Shown here: piece by piece, positions 50,101-60,100 of the stretch
Layout: each line of letters opens with the position of its first letter
How positions within the stretch are numbered: position 1 is the stretch's first letter
Origin: Opisthocomus hoazin
Taxonomy: Eukaryota > Chordata > Aves > Opisthocomiformes > Opisthocomidae
DNA: 64,000 bases
Direction: 5' to 3'
NCBI RefSeq assembly: GCF_030867145.1
Contig: NC_134427.1
Location: 16,763,001-16,827,000 of the forward strand
Translations under genes and position numbers: made by a program
The notes under the pieces: model-generated
What the model saw: the letters and a program-made list of their open reading frames with translations, nothing else
Database searches by the model: none
What the model was told of the DNA's origin: nothing

Positions 50101-51384
50101 AGCCACCCCGGGGCGGAGCGCGGCGCACGCTGGGCAGCGGCGGGGGAGGGGGGACCCGCCCGTGGGGCGTGGCCCGGCACCGGCCGCCTGGAGAGGCCGC
50201 GGCCATCGGTGGACCGGCTGCCCCCGGCAGCGAGGTCGGGGGGAGCGGGGGTGGGGGGGACCCAGGGGTGGCGGAACCAGGTGGAGCGGGAACCAAATGT
50301 CAGGGGAACTGGGGGGGGGGAGGGACACCGGGTGTGGGGGACCCCAAACCGTGGGGGACCTGTATCTGTGAGGCACCAAGTGGGGGAGAACCCGGGTTGG
50401 GGGCCACATCTAGGGGCAGCGGGCCTGGGGAGGGGACCCAGGTGTCCAGGCCCCACAGGTGGGCAGACCTGCCCCGCCAAGCTTGGGGGCTCGCGGCCCC
50501 GGCAGGAGGCGGGACGGCGGGGGGCGACGGAGACCCCCGACCCCACGGCACCCCAGTAAGCGGGGGCGGGGGGCACTTTTTGGGGAGGCGCAGCTGTGGG
50601 GTGTATGCGGGGCGGTGGCGGGGGGTGCGGGGCAATTATGGGGGGCGTGGGGCAACCCACCCGTGGCTGCCCCCGCCCCGAGGAGAAGCCGCTGGGGGGG
50701 ATGGGGGCGGGGCCACTGCGTACCTGACCCCGCCCCCAGCCCCACCGAAACGGGGCGTTGTGGTTGCCAGCCCCGAGCCCCTCCCACCTGCGCAGGGTAA
50801 GCCACGCCCCCGGCGCTAGGCCCCACCCTCTGCCCAGTCACCAGCCGGGCCGCAAGAGCTGACCCTGCCCCCTCCCCGCGCAAGCCCCACCTCCCGCTGT
50901 CCCCACCCCTCTGGCCATGCGCCCACCCCAGCCCTGACTCCACCCCCAGCGCTGGCCACGCCCCCACCGTGCTGATAGCTCCGCCCCCCAGCCCTGGCTC
51001 CCCACGGGGACCCCAAACATCCCCTCAGAGCCCCCCAGCCCCTCACAGAGGGCCCTGAGGTCCCCCCCAAGGACGCCCAAATGCCCTACAGGGCCCCTCA
51101 GTACCCCCCTAGACAGCCCTAAGCACCCCAGTGAGACCTCCAAGCGCCCCACGGGACCCCTGGGACCCCGCGCAGACCCCACCGTGCCTCAGGGGGACCC
51201 CAGGCGCCTCCCCCCGGCCCTGCCCCCGCACACCAGTACGAACCGCCGCGAACCAGTGCCCGCCCAGTGCCCCCTCACCCCCTCCCAGCGCACGCCCCGT
51301 GGGAGGAGCCCAGCGCCACAGCGCCCTCCGGCGGCTGAGGCTGGCGGCGCCGGGCCGAGCCGCGCCGAAGCGGGCGGGCCGGTG

Positions 51385-51420
51385 CTGTGCTGTGCGGTGC
51401 GGTGCGGTGCGGCCCGGTGC
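51385..51420 (+). repeat. GGTGC pentamer repeat in the SLC25A43 5' UTR/promoter
   Basis: Consecutive GTGCT, GTGCG and GGTGC units end about 10 nt before the SLC25A43 start codon. They are likely to lie in the 5' leader and could vary in copy number. Confidence 0.8.
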
Positions 51421-51429
51421 GGCGGGGCC

Positions 51430-51701
51430 ATGGCCACCTGGCGGCGGGACGGGCGGGTGACCGGCGTGCAGCGACTGGGCTGCGCCGGGCTGGCGGGCGC
51501 GCTCAGCCTCAGCCTGACGGCGCCGCTGGAGCTGCTGACGGTGCTGGCGCAGGTGGGGAGCCGGCACTGCCGGCGGGGGCTGCACGGAGCCGGGCCCAGC
51601 CTCTGCCGCGCCGAGGGGCTGCGGGCCCTCTGGAAGGGGAACCTCACCGCCTGCCTGCGCCTCTTCCCCTACAGCGCGCTGCAGCTCGCCGCCTCCCGCC
51701 G
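51430..51701 (+). CDS. SLC25A43: SLC25A43 coding exon 1
   Basis: Starts at GGGGCCATGG and ends CCGCCG before the donor GTAAGG, in phase 2. It encodes the first transmembrane helix with [17 protein letters not shown], the matrix loop [12 protein letters not shown] and the second helix [12 protein letters not shown]. It is strongly GC-biased because it sits in the CpG island. The frame is open upstream without another in-frame ATG close by, and the homology starts exactly at this Met. Confidence 0.95.
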
Positions 51702-54700
51702 GTAAGGAGCGGACCGCCCCGCCCCGGCCCCGGTGGGGTGTCCGCGATAGATTGGGGGGGACACGTCGGGTGGGCCCGTTAAAGCCTTCTCCTCGGGCAG
51801 AGCCCCGCACCGACGGAGCTGCGGGACCTGTGCTGGGCAGCCGAGTTCTTGTATTGATTCGTACGCTCTCAAGTGTTTATGTTGCCTCTATGGGAGAAAA
51901 CAGCGACAGAATCGCGATTCAAATCTTTATGCAGCGGTTGCTGCACAGATTTGATCCGTTTTGAAGTCGCTACGTGACATCGTTCGTTTTAAGATCTTAT
52001 TTTCGACCACGCGCAGCTCGGCCCTTGGCCAGGATTCCCGTTTGCTGCCAGTTACCCTCTGGCCTTCGGCGGGAGAGCCTGCCCGTCGGCCGCCCCGAGG
52101 GCTGGGCACCCATCGGCTCAGCCACGCTCTGCGCCGGACCTTTCCTCCCAGCCGGGTGACGTTGTTCCAGTTACGGGCCGTGCTGGGTGGGGAGAAGCCG
52201 ATCCGGCCGGGCTGAGGCCGCCCAGCCTTCGCCATCCGTCTGCCCGAGCAAGGGTCGTACCCCCAGCTCTGCCCGCGCCCCTTGGGACGCGGCCGACGGA
52301 GCAGCCCTGGAATCAGGCAGCTCTGCTGTGCCCGTTGGCTGCTCGTGCGCGCAAGCCTGTTTCCAGTTTTTTGTGGGGGTCACACAAGGGGAGGGATAAT
52401 GGCAGCGGGAAGGCAGAAACAGTGATTGAAATGTCACTTGGAGTTCCCCAAAGAGTCAGTGTGGGGCACCCCTATAAACCAGCGGATTTTGAGCAGAATA
52501 ACTTCATGGCTTGTTCGGCTTGGAACAGTGTGTTCCCTTCGCCAGGCTGCAGCGTGTCTCTGGTTTGTTCTTTTGAATTACGAGTGGAAGTAGGCTAAAA
52601 GGGAACTCGATAAAAGCTGCCTGCATGTAGTTCTAGATACATTATTTGGGGATTTTTTAATGTATTTTCTAGTGGGAGAATGGAGTATATAAAGGCAAGA
52701 AACACAAAGAGAGACACATTAGGCGGTGACTTGGGTGAAGGCGATGCCAGTAGCCAGAGGAGCTGGGCTGAGCAGGGTGGGCAGCCCCGGGCTGGGCGGT
52801 GCAGGGGAGCTGGCTGGGGCAGGGGGTTCGGCTGGCTCTGCGCCCCGTCTGCGGTTACTCTGCGCAGGCTCTGTCTTTCCGGGACAGTTTTAAATGTTAT
52901 CTGGGTGGTGCTTTGAGATGCCTCACCATCCTCCCCATGCATTTGTGCACGCACAGGAAAATCAGGCTGGGTTGCTTTGGGGACTGTACAAGACACGTAG
53001 GAAAAGAGGAGTACGCCCTTTTGCTTCGGCTTGGCGAGTCTTTCTGCTCTGGGCTCTCTCCAGGGCACGAGGCAAGTAGATGCAGGGATCTGTCATGGAG
53101 TAGAAAATGCATGTTCGTGTGAAAAAACTTCAACTGAGCAAGGAGTGACTTGCACATCTTTGGAAATTACTTTGTTCTGGACATGGTAACACCACACAGT
53201 TTAAATGTGAATCTGCTGTTTAGGCAGTTTAGTTAATGCTTCCAAAACAGAATAAGAAGTTTCTTTACCCCCAGCCAAGATTCTCCTCGCAAGTCTTTTT
53301 GTTTCTTGCTGTTTCCGTGATACTTCTCGCTGATGTAGAAGTGTCCTGCGTACACAGAGAAGTCCTTCTGTGCATCACAAGTGCATGAGTTGTAGAGTAG
53401 CCTTTAAAACTCTGTGCTTCGATTTCAAAATTTCAGATTTAGACTTAACCTCCTGAGCATAGTAGTGCCTGGACAGAACTTTTCTCCAGAGCAGTGTCCA
53501 TGTGGACCTTTCTGCCCCAAAATCAGCAAGAGAGGAAGGTTCAGTTGTTCTCAGGAGGACTGCGATGATGTTATCTGCATATTTCTTCTTACCTGATAGC
53601 TTTGACTGGGGGGGTTGGACCAATGTCTATCACTGATGACTGGTGACAGGAGAATTTCTTGCAGACATGTTCTGAGTCAGGGTAATTTTCATCCTGTAGG
53701 TGGAAATATAAACGAGGATTCGGTGGTCAAAAATTACTTTGAAAGTCTCTTGCGAAGCAAACAAGTAAATCATTTGAACAATTAGTCTCCGTAGCTTTGA
53801 AGATTTTTTCATTGTTGAATTGGTGCTCTGGACCTCCAGCATGATACCACGACTCGAGCTGTGTGAGCTGAGTCTGTGCTGGGAACTGTGGGGCAGGTAG
53901 AGTGGTGCACGCTGCCTCTGAAAAAACTCTTTCAGATGCTCCAAGTATTTTAGCTCAGTAACACTAAAATCAAAGCAGATTGCGTTTGCAGGGTTATGTA
54001 TTCCAGTCCCTGGCTTAGTTAACTGTAACTTGTGCATTTCTGTGCTTCTGTGCAGAGTGGTTTTGCCCAAAATCTCTTTGGGCTCTTGGGCGTGATTTTT
54101 GGACTCTGCTCGTGCTTGTCCGTTCATGTGTTCTGTTTCACAGAGGTTCTGAGGCTTTGTGTGGTGTTATACATAGCAAGGACTTGGGCGAAATACATGT
54201 TAGCCTTTCAGCTCCTACTGCTGAAGGGTCTGGTGGCAGAAGAACAATTACGTCGAGAGTAATCCGCCTTAATTTTTCGTGTGCTCTGTTCATACTGTCA
54301 TTAATAGTACCTCCTGTATGTGTTTACTCTAGACTTGTTATACTTTTCACGGATGAGCTGGGTCATGTTTCCCACTGGAGAGCCATCATGGCAGGAAGTC
54401 TGGCTGGCATGGTTGCAACCATCATGACTCACCCCACTGACGTAATTAAAACACGGCTCATTGTGCAGAACCGACTGGAACCATCTTACGAAGGAATTCT
54501 TCATGCTTTTTACAAAATTTATCATCAAGAAGGACTCCTTGCACTCTACCGTGGCTTTTCACCAGCTATATTAGGTAAAATAATAAAGGGGGGAAATCAC
54601 CTCATTGCACATCATTTATTGCAGCTACATAGTGCGTTCGTTTGCTCACTTGAGTTCAAAAGCAAACAGTAATGTTGTTCTGTAGAAGGTGTGGAGATTT

Positions 54701-57195
54701 ACAAGGCACTGCTATACTGGTTACTTCTGCTGCAGCTTTATTGCTTGAAATTATGACCAAGTGCATAGTATGTTATGTATGCTGAAGTGTTCAACAAAAT
54801 ACTCTTCCTTCTTTTATAGATGATCTAGTTGTGCTCAGAAGCAAGATTTCTGCCATTTAACTCCTAAAAAAAAGTGCAGCCTGCTGTAGGAGACCCTGCT
54901 TCGGCAGGGGGGTTGGACTAGATGACCCACAGAGGTCCCTTCCAACCCCGACCATTCTGGGATTCTGTGTGATTCTGTTCCTAATTCCTGCCTAGGTGGG
55001 AGAGTGTCTCCCTAGCTGTTAGTGGAAGCAGCATGAGCACTAACGTATAACTGATGTGAAAAGTGAAGATCAGTGTACGTTAAATGACCTTTTATTTATT
55101 TACTCTCCATAGCTTTTAAAAATGCCATTTAACCTTCAGCCCACTTTTTCACAATGTGAAATTATAAAAAATGCATTAAAATAATAATGTATATTCCCAT
55201 GATAAAAGTGATATGAGCATGAAACAAGCTTCTGTGATTCTGTGAAAGAGGACAGATGTATCCCTCATCAGCTTGACTGAAGAGGCAACTCTGTACAGCT
55301 GCTAGGGTTGGGTTGGACTGGAGAAAGAGCTTGTCACAAAAGAGGTAACCTGGAGAAGAGCTGACCTGTCATGAGATTAAAGCAGTTACTAATTCTGACA
55401 ACATGTGCATTTCAATATGTAAGTATGTACCCCTGTCAGCACATCTAGATGCTACAGTATGGGTGTTTGGTGATAAACCAGTGACTAAAAATAAAGTTCT
55501 TAAAAATATTGATCTGGTTTGAGCAATGTGAGGTGTAAACTTGCAGCAGCTCATCCCATCTTTCTAGGTTATGTAATCATAGAATCACAGAATGGTTTGG
55601 GTTGCAAGGGACCTTTAAAGGTCATCAAGTCCAACCCGCCTGCAATGAGCAGCGACATCTTCAACTGGATCAGGTTGCTCAGAGCTCCGTCCAACCTGGC
55701 CTTGAATGTTTCCAGGGATGGGGCAGCGACCACCTCTCTGGGCAACCTGTCCCAGTGTTTCACCACTCCTATCATAAAAAACTTCTTCTTTGTATCCAGT
55801 CTAAATCTGCCCTCTTTTAGTTTAGAGGCATTACCCCTTGTCCAGTCGCTAGAGGCCCTGCTAAAAAGTCTCTCCCCATCTTTCCTATAAGCCCCCTGCA
55901 GGTACTGGAAGGCTGCAGTAAGGTCTCCCTGGAGCCTTCTCTTCGCCAGTCTGAACAGCCCCAACTCTCCCAGCCTTTCCTCGTAGGAGAGGTGCTCCAG
56001 CCTGTAGGTCATCTTTGTGGCCTCCTCTGGCCCCGCTCCAGCAGGTCCATGTCTGTACTGTGCTGAGGGCTCCAGAGCTGGACGCAGGACTCGAGATGAG
56101 GGTCTCACCAGAGTGGAGCAGAGGGGCAGAATCCCCTCTCTCGTCCTGGTGGCCACGCTGCTGGGGATGCAGCCCAGGATATGATTGACTTTCTAGGCTG
56201 CGAGCACACATTGCCAGGTCATGTGCAGCTTTGCATCCACCAGTCCTCCCAAGTCCTTCTCAGCAGGGCTGATCTCAATCCCTTCATGCTCCAGCCTGTA
56301 TTGATACTGGGGGTTGACCTGACCCATGTGCAGGACCTTGCACTTGGCCTTGTTGAACCTCATGAGGTTCACAGGGGCCCACTTCTTGAGCTTGTCCAGG
56401 TCCCTCTGATGGCATCCCATCCCTCAGGCACGTCAACCGCACCACTCAGCTTGGTGTCATCATCAGACTTGCTGAGAGTGCACTTGATCCTGCTGTCTAT
56501 GCCATCGACAACGATACTAAACAGTACTGGTCCCAATAAGGACCCTGAGAGACAGTCCTTGTCATCGATCTCCATCTGGACATCGAACTGTGTGACCATT
56601 CAACCAATTCTTCATCCACCAAACAGTCCACCCATCAAATCCATCTTTTTCTGATCTAGAGAGAAGGATGTTGTGGGGGACCATGTCAAAGGCCTTACAG
56701 AAGTCCAGAGAGACGACATCTCTAGCTCTTCCCCTGTCCACTGATGAAGTCACTCTATCACAGAAGGCCGCTGGGTTGGTCAGGCAGGACTTGCACTTGG
56801 TGAAGCCATGCTGGCTGTGTCAAATCACCTCCCTGTCCTCAGCGTGCCTTAGCATAGCTTCCAGGAGGATCTGTTCCATGCTCTTCCCAAGCACAGAGGT
56901 GAGGCTGGCAGGTCGGTAGTTCCCAGGGTCCTCCTTTCCACCCTTTTTAAAAAAAGATGAGCAGCTCCATTTTCATAGTGTACAGTATGCTGATATAAAC
57001 CACCGGTCTGTTTGCTTTCTAGGTGCTGTCCCATTTTCTGCGGGCTCATTCTTTGTTTATATCAATCTGGACAAAATCTGGCGAGAACCCATAGTTCATT
57101 TCACTCCTCTTCAGAACTTCATAAATGGCTGTGTCGCAGCTGCTGTGGCACAGACACTTTCCTTCCCCTTTGAGACTGTCAAGAGGAAGATGCAG
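51430..57195 (+). CDS. SLC25A43: Solute carrier family 25 member 43 (5' part, exons 1-3, continues beyond window)
   Basis: Exons 51430-51701, 54333-54574 and 57023-57195 join in phase to 687 nt (229 codons); human SLC25A43 has about 341 aa, so roughly the last third is missing. The start [16 protein letters not shown] is nearly identical to human. The protein is a mitochondrial carrier: repeat 1 carries the degenerate signature [11 protein letters not shown] (about residues 31-41), repeat 2 [10 protein letters not shown] (124-133) followed by the EG-containing loop [11 protein letters not shown], and repeat 3 FPFETVKRK (219-227). Family knowledge: a six-helix carrier of the inner mitochondrial membrane; the substrate of SLC25A43 is not established. 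Repeat 1 has Thr where canonical carriers have Lys/Arg, as in human SLC25A43. I looked for the next exon to position 64000 and did not find it. Confidence 0.95.
51702..54332 (+). other. SLC25A43: SLC25A43 intron 1
   Basis: A GT-AG intron of about 2.6 kb. GC content falls from CpG-island levels to the genomic average over the first 600 nt. No interspersed repeat or additional exon recognised. Confidence 0.85.
54333..54574 (+). CDS. SLC25A43: SLC25A43 coding exon 2
   Basis: The acceptor is GTTTACTCTAG and the donor is TTAG|GTAAAA. It encodes [15 protein letters not shown], then [19 protein letters not shown], the carrier signature of repeat 2, and [10 protein letters not shown]. It is strongly similar to human ([30 protein letters not shown]). 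It reads from phase 2 into phase 1. Confidence 0.95.
54877..54978 (+). mobile_element. CR1 LINE 3' end fragment in SLC25A43 intron 2
   Basis: CTGCTTCGGCAGGGGGGTTG, GACTAGATGACCCACAGAGG, TCCCTTCCAACCCC and a terminal TTCTGTGTGATTCTGT identify the last 100 bp of a CR1. It appears younger than the other fragments. Confidence 0.88.
55575..56945 (-). mobile_element. CR1 LINE, 5'-truncated, about 1.37 kb, with reverse-transcriptase remnant
   Basis: The + strand starts with the reversed tail (AATCATAGAATCACAGAATG) and continues through the CR1 3' UTR into ORF2. Minus-strand translation shows reverse-transcriptase pieces: [49 protein letters not shown], and [20 protein letters not shown], in several different frames separated by stops. 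The element is inactive. It lies antisense within SLC25A43 intron 2. Confidence 0.92.
57023..57195 (+). CDS. SLC25A43: SLC25A43 coding exon 3
   Basis: The acceptor is TTTGCTTTCTAG and the donor is ATGCAG|GTATAG. It encodes [19 protein letters not shown] and [15 protein letters not shown], the fourth helix region and the start of repeat 3 with its signature. It ends on a codon boundary, as expected for the human junction KRKMQ|AQSP. Confidence 0.94.
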
Positions 57196-60100
57196 GTATA
57201 GATCATTCGTGTTACTAGTACTTTGTTAGAGGTGCTTGTTGAAGGAGTTTGGGACAAGACTAGACAGATGATCATGAGTGCCACTTCATTTCTCTTACCA
57301 GTAAGCTACAGAGGCTTTGTTTTAGGTGGTTCATTACTGGGGTTTTGGGGGAAATTGTGGGGTTTTGTTTTCTGGTTTTTGTTTGGTTTTTTTAATGTCT
57401 GAAAATGATTGTTACAAGTGTGTTGTTACACTTTTAAGGTGGGTTCAAGCAGTATTGTGGGGTATATGCATACTCTCAGACTCCGTGTCTTTAGCTTTAT
57501 TTCTTTCATTTTTCATAGCAATTCCATCAAATTCTCACAGTTCAGCCTTGGCAAACCTTCTGTCAAATGCAGGCATTCAGTCCCCTTAGTGGGAGGCAGG
57601 ATGAACGAGATCCATGTCATTTGCAAAGCCTGTGTGTCTGCCATTTATGCCTGACCTATGTACAGGCAACCACAAGAAACTTTTACAGCAAGTATTAAGT
57701 CTGAAGGGTCAGGACTATCCTTGTTCTTATTTCTGACTCCACCAGTTAACAAGTGACTTCCCAGTTGCTGGTGCTGCTGCTTTCCTGGAGCATCAGCAAC
57801 ATGAGAGTCACTATATGAAGTCACTATATCATTCTATATTACCTTGCTGTTCTTTTCTCCTGAAAGTTTAGTAACAATGATTTAAAAAAAACCGAAACCA
57901 AACCAAAAAACAACCATCACCCCACAGCTTCCATCTCACCAACATAATTCATTTGATGATGTCAACTTTTCAGTAGAGTGACAGCGAATAGCTGTCATCA
58001 TCTGGTGGCTCTCTGGCTGTGGCATATGAGTTTGTTCTTTCAGCCCAGTTCCTAGGACTGCAGATTTATGGGAAGCTTTTGTGATCTTATAAAAAAAGCA
58101 GTCATTTGGTGTGGTGGCATTATGTAGATCCCTGTCCCCCTGCTCATGTGATAGTCTGGTTGATAAGTCACAAGCTAGGAAGAGGTCAGTGAAACTGTGA
58201 ATTCCCCTCTCCTGCTCCCCAGGTTCCCTTTTCCAGACAGGGCTCAGATCCAGTGGCACAGAAGCCTTCGTTGCCCTCTCTTTGTCTCGTAGCAGATGAC
58301 CTCAGCGGGAGAAGTAATGTCTTTTATTAGAGCAGCTCATGTAGCTGACGTGTCCAGAAGTCAAGCTTTAAGCTGACACCTTGCATCAGGTATCTCATAA
58401 AATGTGTAGGGTGAGAAAGAGATTCTGAGCATGAAAACATGATCGTTTTTTCCAGCTGTATCAGTGGGTCTAAGAAAAGCAGTTACTCCTTACAAGTCAT
58501 CTCTTTCTTTATATCCTTAAGCTCACAGCAATATTGTTGCCCTAAAGAATAAAGAGAAAGACGTTTACTGTGCTGTTTCCCTTTTAACATTTTCTATCAA
58601 TACATCAGTTACTTGAACATTCAGTTTTTGTGATCAGTTCAAAAGTGACTTTCGGTTGTAACTGGTGTGATGTTAAGTTCTGTGCCAAGCTTTGTCATGA
58701 CAGGCAAGTAGAGGAGTGGAGCAGGCCCATCTTCCATTTTCCTGCCACTAGGCTGTACTCTTTTGCCAAAGGGATGCTTAAAACTTCTGACTGGCAATTT
58801 TAGAAAGAAGAATGGAGCTGGATTTATTGCCTAAATATGTAGGAAGTGGATATGCTAAAAATACTTTGGACGGAAAAAAGACCGAACAGCAGAGAGGTTT
58901 TTTTCCTCATAGATGCATTGCAACAACTGAATAGTGATTTTCCAAGCTTAGAGAAACACCTCCTGGTCAGTGATTTATTCTGAAGGCACGGGAGAAGGCA
59001 GAGGTGTTTCAGAAGAAGTAGCTGCCTAGGTGTGAAAGCCCACGATTTGCTTGGTACTGGAAACGACGTAAGTCACGGAGGCTTGTCCAGAAAAGAGACC
59101 CAAACCGATACTGAGAGCTCACTGGAACTCAACTAAGGTCACCCAAGAAGTTTGTTTTTCACAGTTGGCATCAGGGTATGGCCCAGCGTTGCAGGGATCA
59201 GCTGTGCTTTGTGCTTACTTGCTGGCCTGTTCACTTTGCAGGGTGGTGGTCAGAAGAGAGAAATGTCTAGGACGGCGCCAGAAAAGGTATCATGCGCTGG
59301 GACCTGAAAGGGGGAGAATAACGAAGGGAAAAACAGAGCTTCAAGACATTTCAGTGTTCTGTAGAAAACAGGGGAGCAGATACTTCTGACCACGGTTCTT
59401 GTTAGGCATTGTGTTCTGACCAGCCTTCCTAGCTGAGAGGAAGAGGGGTGTACCAAAGCCCTCAGCTACCCCCAGGCCTGGTGTGAGTGCTCTGCAGTGC
59501 ACCTAGGGAGATGCTGGCGTTGTTCTGAAGCTACGAACACTGGTTTCGTGCACAAAGAGGAACCCAGCACACTGCGGAGGTCAGTATCAGGTTCCTCTTC
59601 CTTCGCTCCTGTCCCACTGATCTGACAGAAGGAGGTAGTACATTGCCAAAGATGACTTTTCCAGGGAACCTGTTGATGATGGGGAGCCAGGGAGTTGCAA
59701 GGCAGCCTCAGGAGCTTCAGAAACTGGGGCACAAGGCTGTCTTCTCTGACTCTGGGATGGAGTACAAGCCTGAGACCCGAACATCCAGTTCAGATCTTTA
59801 CCTGATGCGCTAGGCAGTCGGAAGAGTTAGCTTCATCTATCTCCTCGCCTAGACAAAGCTTGAATTGTTTGCACGGACTAGAAAATGAATTCTGCTATGG
59901 GAGGAAGGATAAGGTGTTATTTTTAATCTCAGTTGTAATAATTTTGTTTCATCCTTTCTCATTTTACATATCTGAATCCTACACTTCTGACGTCAGCAGC
60001 TTCTGTCACTGACATCTGTGGGAGTAGGAGCTGACTGTCTGTGAACAATTCTTCCTCTGTGTTTTGGTGATGATTTATGATGTCAGATTTGCTCTGTAAC

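Larger units (their letters stand above)
49600..51760. promoter_or_regulatory. Large CpG-rich domain shared by AKAP17B (-) and SLC25A43 (+) promoters
   Basis: About 2.1 kb of very GC-rich DNA between divergent genes. The right part (51300-51760) contains the SLC25A43 start and exon 1. The left part has an ETS-type CGGAAG (minus strand, 50081-50087) and, just downstream on the minus strand, the donor-like GCGG|GTGAGGCG at about 50058. This is what a short non-coding first exon of AKAP17B would look like. The + strand changes from G-rich (50140-50720) to C-rich (50720-51340) in the middle. Confidence 0.7.
54575..57022 (+). other. SLC25A43: SLC25A43 intron 2, largely CR1-derived
   Basis: A GT-AG intron of about 2.45 kb. 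It holds a + strand CR1 tail (54877-54978) and a 1.37-kb minus-strand CR1 (55575-56945), so about 60% of the intron is LINE. Only about 75 nt separate the CR1 5' breakpoint from the exon 3 acceptor. Confidence 0.85.

Noticed and set aside
49453-50819. Overlapping open frames of 318 codons on both strands at the AKAP17B/SLC25A43 promoter
   Set aside because: Same cause: GC-rich, repeat-like composition, no domain, no start context. They overlap each other antisense.
54112-54672. Extended frame around SLC25A43 exon 2
   Set aside because: Residues outside 54333-54574 are intron read-through; homology begins and ends exactly at the splice sites.
55229-55248. TTCTGTGATTCTGTG motif, considered as another CR1 tail
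   Set aside because: Only the terminal 15-20 nt match, with no CR1 body next to it; too short to call.
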